The position numbers and the translations under genes were made by a program. DNA of 28,727 nucleotides from a virus. The stretch is from positions 1 through 28,727 of the IMG/VR virus record IMGVR_UViG_3300013102_000058; one strand, 5' to 3'. Below the pieces are notes generated by a model. It was not told the DNA's origin, searched no databases, and worked only from the letters and a program-made list of their open reading frames with translations. Each line of letters opens with the position of its first letter. Position 1 is the first letter of the stretch. This document shows, piece after piece, positions 7,842 to 15,400 of the stretch.

Positions 7842-7884
7842 ACGCCCGCAGCTCAAAATACGTAAAACAAATAGCCTTGGGCGT
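7842..7884 (+). promoter_or_regulatory. Leader inverted repeat before the sheath-like gene
   Basis: ACGCCC (7842-7847) and GGGCGT (7879-7884) are perfect complements with a 31-nt loop, and the right arm ends 8 nt before the ATG. No standard Shine-Dalgarno is present, and the G-rich right arm occupies its place. The arms are short and the loop long, so stability is uncertain. The start region also reads ATGTAATG, a two-codon ATG-TAA overlapping the true ATG. Confidence 0.4.
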
Positions 7885-7892
7885 GTAATGTA

Positions 7893-9185
7893 ATGAATAT
7901 TGCTCTAACAAGTACAGGTGAGCTAACCCTTGTAGCAGGGGCCAGCCCATCACTGAAATTGGAATTTGATACTCACAGTTATCTTGCAAATGCAGAAATC
8001 AATGTGGCCTTTTTTGCTAAAGTAACTAGTCCACGCGGACCTGCAGATATTTCTATGCGCTTGGAAATACGTGATGCGGTAACTGGTGATCAAATTGTTA
8101 CTGTACAAGGATTAGTGGATGGTGACATTGAAAATTCAGCTTCAATTGTGGCAGTAGCAGATGCGAAAGAATATTTCGAGAAGTTTGATCTAACACTGGG
8201 CATTGATGCGCTACAAGCAATTCTCAAATCAACTGCATATAACGAATCTAATAGTTTAGGACGTGCCTCAAAAACATTGGCATTAGAGGATGAAGAATTA
8301 CCTTCATTTAATGCGGATAAACTCTTTAAGATTTTAACAAGTCAGTTAACTACACCCGCATATCTGACCTTGCCTAATCCACATGATTTACCAATTTATG
8401 TTGCGGCACAACGTGCAGCTACAAAATTACGTATTCCTTTGGATGCTGAAATTAACCCAACCTTTACAGCTGAACAAGCAGCCCAATTTGCAACAAGCGT
8501 AGATGCTCAATCACAGTTTGTTCAATTCATTTGGAGTCCAAACCTTTGCCGTCCTTCAGATGCAGTCACGCTTAGAGGACGTAAGGTACCAGCTTACTAT
8601 TTGGGCCATTACATCGGCGATAAATTATTACGTAATGCAAAATTGAATAAACAAGGTTTTGCGCCGTTAAAAAATGCAGTGGCGTGGAAAGATTATCCAT
8701 TTACAGCAAAAAACTTAAGCCAGATTCCAGGTAATGATCTAGAAGATGAGCAAATTCAGGAAATGTTGGCTAAGGCTAAAGTAAATGTCGTTCGCCCGGT
8801 TAAGTTCGAAACTACATTATTTGTATTAAGTGATGTGTTAACCCAATACCAAAGTAAAAATAGTGCTTTGCGCTTAGTACCTGCAGCCGAAATCGCGGCA
8901 CGGGTTACAAATAAATGTATCGAAATTCTTAGAACTTATATGTTCAAAGCAACACCTGACTACATCAAAAAAGCTGGTGATGATATCCAAGAATTTTTAG
9001 AAGGGGCATCGAGCGAAACAACTGGTTGGTTACAGCCAGCTGAAGAATTGGGGAATAAACCATTTGAGTTCAGTTTAGTACCTGACAATGATTTTCCTTA
9101 TGAGCGAGTACGCCTCTATTTAGCCCATGGTGTTGTTGGTACAACTCGTGCCGCAATTTTTGATGAAGACGTTTTAGTTAAATAA
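7893..9185 (+). CDS. Tail sheath-like protein (body/C-terminal part)
   Basis: A 430-residue protein, probably the contractile sheath or a sheath-derived subunit. From about residue 165 it follows the sheath body pattern: a strand, then AAQRAATKLRIPLDAE, an A-rich helix (TAEQAAQFATSVDAQSQ), a strand ending in WSPN, then YYLGHYIGDKLLRN in place of the usual AG-hAR-D segment, and WKDYPF. The last ~150 residues hold the LSDVLTQYQ, VTNKCIEILRTYMF and LYLAHGVVGTTRAAIF segments, like the inner-domain helices and the final strand that sheath subunits exchange. The first ~110 residues are beta-rich and do not look like a sheath N-terminal domain, which instead appears in a separate gene at 10031. It has no clear ribosome-binding site but its own motif and leader, consistent with a highly expressed structural protein. 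Confidence 0.55.
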   Translation: MNIALTSTGELTLVAGASPSLKLEFDTHSYLANAEINVAFFAKVTSPRGPADISMRLEIRDAVTGDQIVTVQGLVDGDIENSASIVAVADAKEYFEKFDLTLGIDALQAILKSTAYNESNSLGRASKTLALEDEELPSFNADKLFKILTSQLTTPAYLTLPNPHDLPIYVAAQRAATKLRIPLDAEINPTFTAEQAAQFATSVDAQSQFVQFIWSPNLCRPSDAVTLRGRKVPAYYLGHYIGDKLLRNAKLNKQGFAPLKNAVAWKDYPFTAKNLSQIPGNDLEDEQIQEMLAKAKVNVVRPVKFETTLFVLSDVLTQYQSKNSALRLVPAAEIAARVTNKCIEILRTYMFKATPDYIKKAGDDIQEFLEGASSETTGWLQPAEELGNKPFEFSLVPDNDFPYERVRLYLAHGVVGTTRAAIFDEDVLVK

Positions 9186-9203
9186 TTTTAAGGATCTTTC
9201 AAG

Positions 9204-9971
9204 ATGAATCCATTTGGCCCAACCACTAAAAAAGCATTAACGTTACGCGCTTTCGATTCAGCAGCTGAAAACATTTCTGCAGTTGTAAGCAAAGTTTCAA
9301 GTACTGACCGTGAGCAGCAGTCAGTTATTGAGCAAATTCGACAAATTGCTCTAGATATTCTTTCGGATACTGTAGATACAATCAGCGAAGGTAATTTAGG
9401 GGAAGGAGAGCTCGCCGTTGATTATTTGGATGCCTTAATTGTTGATGCGTTAGATGCTGCAGATAATGATGAAGGCACATATGAAAACGCTTTAATGTCG
9501 TCATTATCTGATGCTTTCCTTACATTTGGTGTTGATACAACTGATATTGAAGAAATTTTCAGTGAAGATACGGAAGTTGCAGATGCTGCATTAGAAGCTG
9601 CTGCAAATACGGTACTTGCAAATACACCAGACGAAGGACCAGAACTTGAAGAGCTGGTACGTGAGTTTATTTTCGGTGAAGCCGATGAAACTGAAGAAGG
9701 TTTCGACTCAATGGTTAAGAAAATTAAAGCTCGTAATGGGGCGTTTAGCCAACGTAAAGTTAATGGTCGAAAAGTTCATTACCGTGGAGTACTTGCGATT
9801 CGACAAGGTATTAAAACGGTTGTGAATAAACGATTACCAGGTCAAAAGGTACGTTTAACGTCAGCTCAAAAAGCTGGTATGAAAAAAGCTCGCCTTCATG
9901 CTTTCAGCGCGAACGCAATTCGCAAGCGCTTACGTTCATTTAATAAAGGTAAACGCTTAGGTATTTACTAA
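9204..9971 (+). CDS. Acidic-to-basic bipartite virion protein, unknown function
   Basis: A 255-residue protein that I do not recognise by name. Residues 1-165 are acidic and helical (many Asp/Glu: LGEGELAVDYLDALIVDALDA, then ELEELVREFIFGEADETEE, each shown in part). Residues ~170-255 are strongly basic, with the closing segment KKARLHAFSANAIRKRLRSFNKGKRLG. Basic tails with spaced Arg/Ser/Lys like this occur in head-associated phage proteins and could contact DNA or the capsid interior. The gene follows the sheath-like gene by 18 nt with an AAGGAT ribosome-binding site, and precedes the small sheath-domain gene. It separates the two sheath-like pieces. Packaging, scaffold-like or internal roles are all guesses. 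Confidence 0.4.
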   Translation: MNPFGPTTKKALTLRAFDSAAENISAVVSKVSSTDREQQSVIEQIRQIALDILSDTVDTISEGNLGEGELAVDYLDALIVDALDAADNDEGTYENALMSSLSDAFLTFGVDTTDIEEIFSEDTEVADAALEAAANTVLANTPDEGPELEELVREFIFGEADETEEGFDSMVKKIKARNGAFSQRKVNGRKVHYRGVLAIRQGIKTVVNKRLPGQKVRLTSAQKAGMKKARLHAFSANAIRKRLRSFNKGKRLGIY

Positions 9972-9976
9972 TAGCT

Positions 9977-10008
9977 TATAGGTAAAGTCTTTTTTGGCTT
10001 TACCTATA
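9977..10008 (+). other. Strong intergenic hairpin without downstream T tract
   Basis: A perfect 11-bp inverted repeat, TATAGGTAAAG (9977-9987) and CTTTACCTATA (9998-10008). With a T-G and a C-G pair it extends inward to 13 bp around a TTTTTT loop. The T run is in the loop and not after the stem, so this is not a standard terminator. It lies between the 255-residue gene and the sheath-domain gene, and could be an mRNA stability or processing element. Confidence 0.6.
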
Positions 10009-10030
10009 CCAATTAATTAAGGAAATAAGC

Positions 10031-10309
10031 ATGAATACAACTCAAATCCTAGGTGAAGCACCAGGTATCCAATATCAGAAAAAAACTGATAAAACCGAAA
10101 CAAAAACCAATCAATCATTAACTGACACGATTATTATTGGACGCTTTATGCGTGGCCGTTTTGATGCTCCTATGACGATCCATAAGGGAAATATTCGTGG
10201 CGAACTAGGTTATGAACCAAATAACCCTGATTATCGTTGTGTCCAAGATGCTCTTGACCGCGAAGTACCTTCAGTACAGGTACTGCGAGTGCCGCCAAAT
10301 ATTGGTTAA
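10031..10309 (+). CDS. Stand-alone tail sheath N-terminal-domain-like protein
   Basis: A 92-residue protein with a clear AAGGAA ribosome-binding site. Residues ~30-88 read like the N-terminal domain of contractile-tail sheath proteins: TDTIIIGRFMRGRFDAPMTI, then a GNIRGELGYEPNNPDYR segment, then a CVQDALDREVPSVQVLRV helix-strand. In ordinary sheaths this domain is followed in the same chain by several hundred residues; here a stop comes right after VLRVPPNIG and a terminator follows 12 nt later. The body-like part is encoded 2.1 kb upstream at 7893. It may be a split sheath subunit, a sheath initiator or a baseplate protein with a sheath-like docking domain. The fold assignment is fairly good, the role open. 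Confidence 0.6.
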   Translation: MNTTQILGEAPGIQYQKKTDKTETKTNQSLTDTIIIGRFMRGRFDAPMTIHKGNIRGELGYEPNNPDYRCVQDALDREVPSVQVLRVPPNIG

Positions 10310-10320
10310 AACAGATAAAT

Positions 10321-10348
10321 AAAAAGCTACCATCAAGGTGGCTTTTTT
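10321..10348 (+). terminator. Rho-independent terminator
   Basis: AAAAAGCTACC (10321-10331) pairs with GGTGGCTTTTT (10337-10347) with one G-U pair and a 5-nt ATCAA loop, ending in a T tract. It closes the sheath unit; TTGGAAC starts at 10350. Confidence 0.85.
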
Positions 10349-10349
10349 A

Positions 10350-10356
10350 TTGGAAC
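10350..10356 (+). promoter_or_regulatory. TTGGAAC motif upstream of the tube-like gene
   Basis: An exact TTGGAAC immediately after the terminator T tract, 68 nt before the ATG at 10425. A GATATAA lies about 19 nt downstream, but an equivalent box is not found in the other copies, so a host sigma-70 reading is not supported across the family. Confidence 0.6.
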
Positions 10357-10389
10357 CAATCAACTTTGAAAGGGATATAACCTTTTACT

Positions 10390-10421
10390 CTTGGTGCATA
10401 TAAAAGCTATTGAGCATCAAG
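10390..10421 (+). promoter_or_regulatory. Leader hairpin abutting the tube-like gene start
   Basis: CTTGGTGC (10390-10397) and GCATCAAG (10414-10421) form 8 bp with one G-U pair and a 16-nt loop. The stem ends 3 nt before the ATG at 10425, so the place where a Shine-Dalgarno would lie is in the right arm. The TTG at 10410 lies in the loop region. This geometry repeats in other TTGGAAC leaders. Confidence 0.5.
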
Positions 10422-10424
10422 ATT

Positions 10425-11072
10425 ATGCAACAATCTAACCCAATTTTACTAAACCAGCTTAAACAGGATTATATTGCCTTACAACAACTTGGCTCACCTC
10501 TCTTATCTTGCCAAGGTATGTTTGTGCCTCGTGGGATGGAAGACTTTAGATTTTTATTTAAAAGTTGCCCACGACCAATTGTAAGTAACGAGGATCCAGC
10601 TGAAGTTCAATATCCAGGTGGCTTTACAGGAATTGTTGCTGGTCCACCAAAAACTAAATACACAGGTAATTTACAAATTATCGTTACAGAAGCAGGTCAT
10701 GACCAAATTCTTGCTGAATACGTTGTTGCAAGTGGTGGGATCATCCATGGCGATTATTACGATGGCCGATTAGGTAGTTTTACCCGCTCTTATGCACTAG
10801 AAAACTGTGCTATTCGTTTTGAATCAGCTGAATATGATTCTGATAGCCGATCACAAGTTATGACAGTTTCTTGCCCAATTGATTATAACTACTTTGGTAG
10901 CTTCGCCAATATTGGTACCAATGGAAGTATCCAACCAGGTAAAAAAGAAATTGATGGTACAGCTGATCTGGTAAATCGAGTTCAGCAAGTAATCAATACT
11001 GCTCAACAAGCTACCAACCTAGGAAACGCTATTTCAGGCGTTGGTCGTCAACTGGGCAATCTATTCGGGTAA
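10425..11072 (+). CDS. Putative tail tube or baseplate tube-initiator protein
   Basis: About 215 residues from the ATG at 10425. A TTG at 10410 would add five residues, but the ATG gives the shared ~68-nt motif-to-start distance. The middle is beta-rich with GGFTGIVAGPPKTKYTGNLQI, then GGIIHGDYYDGR, then AIRFESAEYDSDSRSQVMTV and YNYFGS. Repeated strands with a long hydrophobic-polar pattern fit the tube fold shared by tail tube, tube initiator and hub proteins of contractile tails. The C-terminal ~40 residues are Gln/Asn/Gly-rich and helical (VNRVQQVINTAQQATNLG). It starts the unit that continues through the connector-like, hub and spike genes by 1-nt overlaps. Tail tube is the best guess; tube initiator is the main alternative. 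Confidence 0.45.
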   Translation: MQQSNPILLNQLKQDYIALQQLGSPLLSCQGMFVPRGMEDFRFLFKSCPRPIVSNEDPAEVQYPGGFTGIVAGPPKTKYTGNLQIIVTEAGHDQILAEYVVASGGIIHGDYYDGRLGSFTRSYALENCAIRFESAEYDSDSRSQVMTVSCPIDYNYFGSFANIGTNGSIQPGKKEIDGTADLVNRVQQVINTAQQATNLGNAISGVGRQLGNLFG

Positions 11073-11515
11073 TGACTATGAAGTTATTACCTGAGTCAGA
11101 AGGGTATGCTGTAGTTGCTGGGACTATCCAGCAACTTTCAGAAGAACTCTACAAAGAATATCAATTGTCAGGCTATTCAATTTTGCTTGAGGATATCGTT
11201 AAAGCTTTTTTAGAGGAGGCAAAATTTTATGCTGGATGGGCTACATTAGATTGTCAAACTAAAGCAATTTCAAGTATTGAACTGGACGAAAGTATTGAGC
11301 TTAACGGTGATGAGTATGTAATTATTCTGCCCTTAGTGAAAGCTCACTGTGACCTTTTGCAAGCTCGTTTGGTTGAAGCAACTCGTGGGCTCGGAGTCGA
11401 AAGTTATGGACTTTCAGTCTCAGAAGCGCAGCAAATCTATAACGAGAAGAAAGAAGCTTTACCAAAACTTGCCTTTTTAATGGCCCCGATGAGTTTTAAC
11501 ATGGGGAGCCGCTAA
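11072..11515 (+). CDS. Helical connector-like phage protein
   Basis: A 147-residue, mostly helical protein overlapping its neighbours by 1 nt at both ends. Its sequence has a pattern I recall in head-tail module proteins of several phages: an A-x-F/W-Y-A-G-W-A-T-L-D-C segment, then ELDESIELNGDEYVIILPL, then a LEATRGLG-like turn (here LVEATRGLGVESYGLSVSEA) and a helix ending ALPKLAFLMAP. Such proteins are often annotated as hypothetical or as head completion proteins. Here it lies between tube-like and hub genes, so a tail-assembly or baseplate role is equally possible. No signal peptide or membrane segment is present. The function is not established. Confidence 0.4.
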   Translation: MTMKLLPESEGYAVVAGTIQQLSEELYKEYQLSGYSILLEDIVKAFLEEAKFYAGWATLDCQTKAISSIELDESIELNGDEYVIILPLVKAHCDLLQARLVEATRGLGVESYGLSVSEAQQIYNEKKEALPKLAFLMAPMSFNMGSR

Positions 11516-12408
11516 TGCAAATCACCATTGTATCTGCGGGTAAGATAATTCCAGCATCTGAGCTTATCAGTGCAACTTTACGTACAGATCTCGTACCTAT
11601 ACCAGCATCAATAGAGTTCACAGTCCAATCAACAGCAGAATTAGACTCCCTTTTGAAAGAAGGGGAGCAATTAACTGTAAATGATATTTCTCATCCATTT
11701 GAATTAATCAAAGTCACACCCCTCAAGACTCAAACAATCAAACAAGATCGGCGTGTGGGTGGCATCTCATGTATCGGTATATTGGCTGGCTGTAAAAGAC
11801 TTATCGAATATTCAAAGCAAGCTGTTATCAGTAATGAAACCTCTTTTAATTCTGTAATACGGGCGTGTGGTGCAACCATAAGTTTAGGCAGTGATTTACC
11901 ACTACCAAAATTTGTTTGTCTCAAAGGAAGAATGCCAACCCAACGTTTGGCTCATTATCTGCAACAAGAAGCAGCAGTTATTTGTTTTCAAAAAAATAAA
12001 GTATCAGCACAAAAAATTGATTCTTTATTCAAGCAGGAGGCTATCACAAAGCTCGATCCAAGTAGTGTTGTTTGGATTTCCAGTAAACCTTTGGAACTGA
12101 TGCAAAAGTCATCATTCGTGACAGTTGAAAATAATGGTTCAACGGTTGTTGGTGATGACTCAATAACCCCTGGACATACTGTTACTCAAAGAGCAGGTTT
12201 AGATGCCCGTCAAGTCAAAAACTTGGAAAAAGTTTTGATTATGAGAGGGACAGTAATTAGACCTTTAAATTTGAACTGGAATGCAGGCGATATATTTGAA
12301 ATTGATAGTAAAAAGTATGTCGTTCTAACAGCAGCCCATCATATAGATACAGGTGCAATCGGGGGATCAATGGGGACTTCATCAAAGTTCTGGATTGCAA
12401 ATTTGTAG
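11515..12408 (+). CDS. Baseplate hub protein candidate (gpD/gp27-like)
   Basis: A 297-residue protein just upstream of the spike gene, with a GGGGAG ribosome-binding site and a TAATG overlap. The layout fits a baseplate hub of the T4 gp27 / P2 gpD class: an N-terminal beta domain with LVPIPASIEFTVQS and EGEQLTVNDISHPFELIKV, a central helical part (SFNSVIRACGATISLG, then RMPTQRLAHYLQQEAAVICF), and a C-terminal barrel including GTVIRPLNLNWNAGDIFEI and KYVVLTAAHHID. Hub followed by a gpV-type spike is the usual order in contractile tails, and the hub trimer forms the seat for the spike. Sequence similarity is weak by eye; synteny carries most of the weight. Confidence 0.55.
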   Translation: MQITIVSAGKIIPASELISATLRTDLVPIPASIEFTVQSTAELDSLLKEGEQLTVNDISHPFELIKVTPLKTQTIKQDRRVGGISCIGILAGCKRLIEYSKQAVISNETSFNSVIRACGATISLGSDLPLPKFVCLKGRMPTQRLAHYLQQEAAVICFQKNKVSAQKIDSLFKQEAITKLDPSSVVWISSKPLELMQKSSFVTVENNGSTVVGDDSITPGHTVTQRAGLDARQVKNLEKVLIMRGTVIRPLNLNWNAGDIFEIDSKKYVVLTAAHHIDTGAIGGSMGTSSKFWIANL

Positions 12409-12417
12409 GTTAAATAT

Positions 12418-15400
12418 ATGAATGGTTTCACACGTGCAAAGATTTTAAGTTACAACGCAAAAGTTCGTACTGCACAAGTACACATTCATGGTTTAACCGA
12501 TGGAGCAAGCGAAGGTATTACTGCAACTTTCGCTTATCCGGTAGGTGATAGTGACTTAGACACAGAAATTCAAATTATTGACGGAGAAGATGTGTATGTC
12601 TTCTTTGAAAATGGCAATGAAGAGCGACCAGTTATTCATAGCTATGTCAGTCACGGTGACGGCGCGATTGTTGGGGTGCGCCGTATTCGACAAGATAATA
12701 TTGAGTTTATCTCTAAAGAAAATTTAAAAGTAGATTCTGGCACAACTGTATCGATCAAAACACCATTGATGAATGTACAAGCCAATATACAACAAACTGG
12801 TAATAGCACCTTAACGGGAAATAGTACTGTTGTAGGGGATACTTCAGTAGCTGGAAATAGTGCTGTTGCGGGTAGTATGGCCGTTGGTACAACTCTTACG
12901 GTTGCTGGAATTCCTATTGATCCCAAAGCATTTCAAGGTGCGCTTCAAGATGCAATTGATAAATTGGAGGAACTAAAAGAAGAATTAAAAGAGCAAGGTG
13001 AAAAAATTGATGAAAATAAAGATCAAGTAAGCCAAGAAATTGATGAAAAAATAAAAGAAGTAGAAGAGTTAATAGATAATATTAAAGACTCTGATGCTTA
13101 TAAATTGCTTGAAGAAGGCATTAATCACATCGATGAGGAAGTGCAAAAAATTCATGACCAAGTAAAAGAAGTAGGTCAGATTGCACAGAATAAAGTAGAT
13201 GAAGTTCGTGCTTATATTGATCAAGAAATTATTGATACCAAACTGATTGTTGAACAGCATGCTAATGATGCAAATATTCGTTTAGATGAAGCAAATCAAC
13301 GTATTGATCAATCAATTCAGGTAAATGAGGAATTGGTGGCAGATGCTCAGCAACGCGCTATACGTGCTGAGAAAGATCTTGATGACAAAATTGGATTAAT
13401 CAAGAGAGAAACAGATTCTATTATTGCTGACGTGAGAAGTGATTCTGATGAAATTCGCTTAGCCGCTGAGAATGCAAAAAAAGTAGCAGATCAAGAAGTT
13501 ATTGACCGTAAAAAACAGGTAGCCGATGCACTTATTGTTATAGACCAAACCAAGGCAGCACTAAAGCAAGATATTGATCAAAACTTAGTTAAAGCTGGTC
13601 AAATGATTGATGATGCTAAAGTAGCTTTGGGGGACCAAACTAATACACTCATTAATCAAAAAATTGAGCCGATTGTAAGCCAAACTGAAGCTGCTGTTAA
13701 AAAAGTAGATCAAGTAGCAGCACAGTATGTTGATCTTGATGAAAAGGTTGATGCTGGCCTTCTAGCAGAATCTGAAGCACGGGCAAATGATAAAGAGGCA
13801 CTAACTCAAAGTTTTGAGCTCAAGTTTGCTGAAATGCAAAATGAAATAGGTAAATCAAATGCCTTAATCTCTGAAGAAACTAAAACTCGTGTAGCTCAAG
13901 ATAAAGCTATTACTGAACAAATTAGTACAGCTCAATCTCAAATTGGGGATAACAAAGCTGCTATTAATAGTGTTGAAAGAACTGTTGTTGATCTAAATAA
14001 ATCTGTTGTTGAAAAAACTGGTCAATTGCAAGCAAGTCTTGATACAGCAAATTCAAATATTTTAAATGCTAATGATTTAGCTCGAATGCAGTCACTAGGT
14101 AAACCGCTCCGTGATGACCCTACATTCAAAGAAACCAATAATTTAACTGCATATGTTAATCAAACTGGTTCTACATATACACGCCAAGCGAAGTCGGCTG
14201 ACAATCCAACTACCTCTACACATGAAATCCTAATTCGATCTACCGGTTTATTAGGTTCGGGCTGGTTCCCGAATACACCTTTGCTATCTGCTGCGGCCAA
14301 TAAAGTTTTTTTAGTAAAGCAAATCCTTAAAATACCAGTAGGCTTAAAACTTCAACCCTATGGCAATGCTTTGGGAACTGGTGGATTACTGAAAGTTCTT
14401 GGTAGTGCAGAAGGAACGGGAAAATTTGAAATTTACTATTCTGTAATCAAGTGTGGTCCTGATATTGGCTCAACGATTCAAGGTCATTTCAGACCTATCA
14501 ATAGTATAAATCCACCAGTCGCTTCAGTAGAAAAACCAGTTGATGTAATTGTTGCTTCATATGAAGTTTGGGATGTCACCACTGTTAATGACACAATTCC
14601 GAAAACTTGGCGTGATCAAGTTACAGGTAATGCTTCATATATTGAAAAAGTAGAAGCCTCAGTAAAACTTGTCGATGATAAAGTAGTTTCAGAGGCCCAA
14701 AAGCTTGAGGAACTTAAAACTGACTACAGTTCAAATAAGACAAAAACAGAATCAAATTTAGTAACAATCACAAAATCCGTATCTGACGGTGATAAGGCTT
14801 TATCTTTACGCATTGATCAAACAAAAGCAGATTTTGAAGAAGCAGACAGACAATCAAATGCAAATATTCAAGAAGTAACTGAATCTTTGGCAGAATTTGA
14901 AGAGGCAACAACTACAAAATTTTCTAGTTTAGATACTAGTATCTCTAAAGAAAATCTAAAAGTTCAAGGTCAAATCATAGATGTCCAAAAGAGCGTATCA
15001 ACGTTAGAAGATAATACAAATATTAAAATATCTGGCCTTACGTCTTCAATTAAGTCCACTGATGATGTGGCAAAGCTAGCTTTTAATAATGCAGCAGAAG
15101 CTCAGCAAACTGGCACAACAGCGGTAAAGGCTACTGAAGCACTGGCTCAAAATTTATTAAGTTTAAAGTCACAAACTCAAGTAACTACGGGTGTACGTGC
15201 AGTCGTAACTTCAAAAGGGATTGATGATTGGACTACTTGGCGCGCGACTGGTGAAGCTAAAGTAATTCAAGATACAAATGCATTGGGTGGATATATTCTT
15301 GAGCTTGGGAATAATGCTGGCAATGATGAAGCTTGGGTTCATTGGAAAGAATTCGTAAAAATTAATCCAGATACTCTTTATAGAGTTCGCGCACGATTCC

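Noticed and set aside
7888-7893. ATGTAA minimal upstream open frame overlapping the sheath-like start
   Set aside because: Two codons without a ribosome-binding site; easily a chance product of the TAATGTAATG sequence.
10350-10380. TTGGAA and GATATAA as sigma-70 -35/-10 boxes
   Set aside because: The spacer is about 19-20 bases here and no similar box sits at a fixed distance in the other copies.
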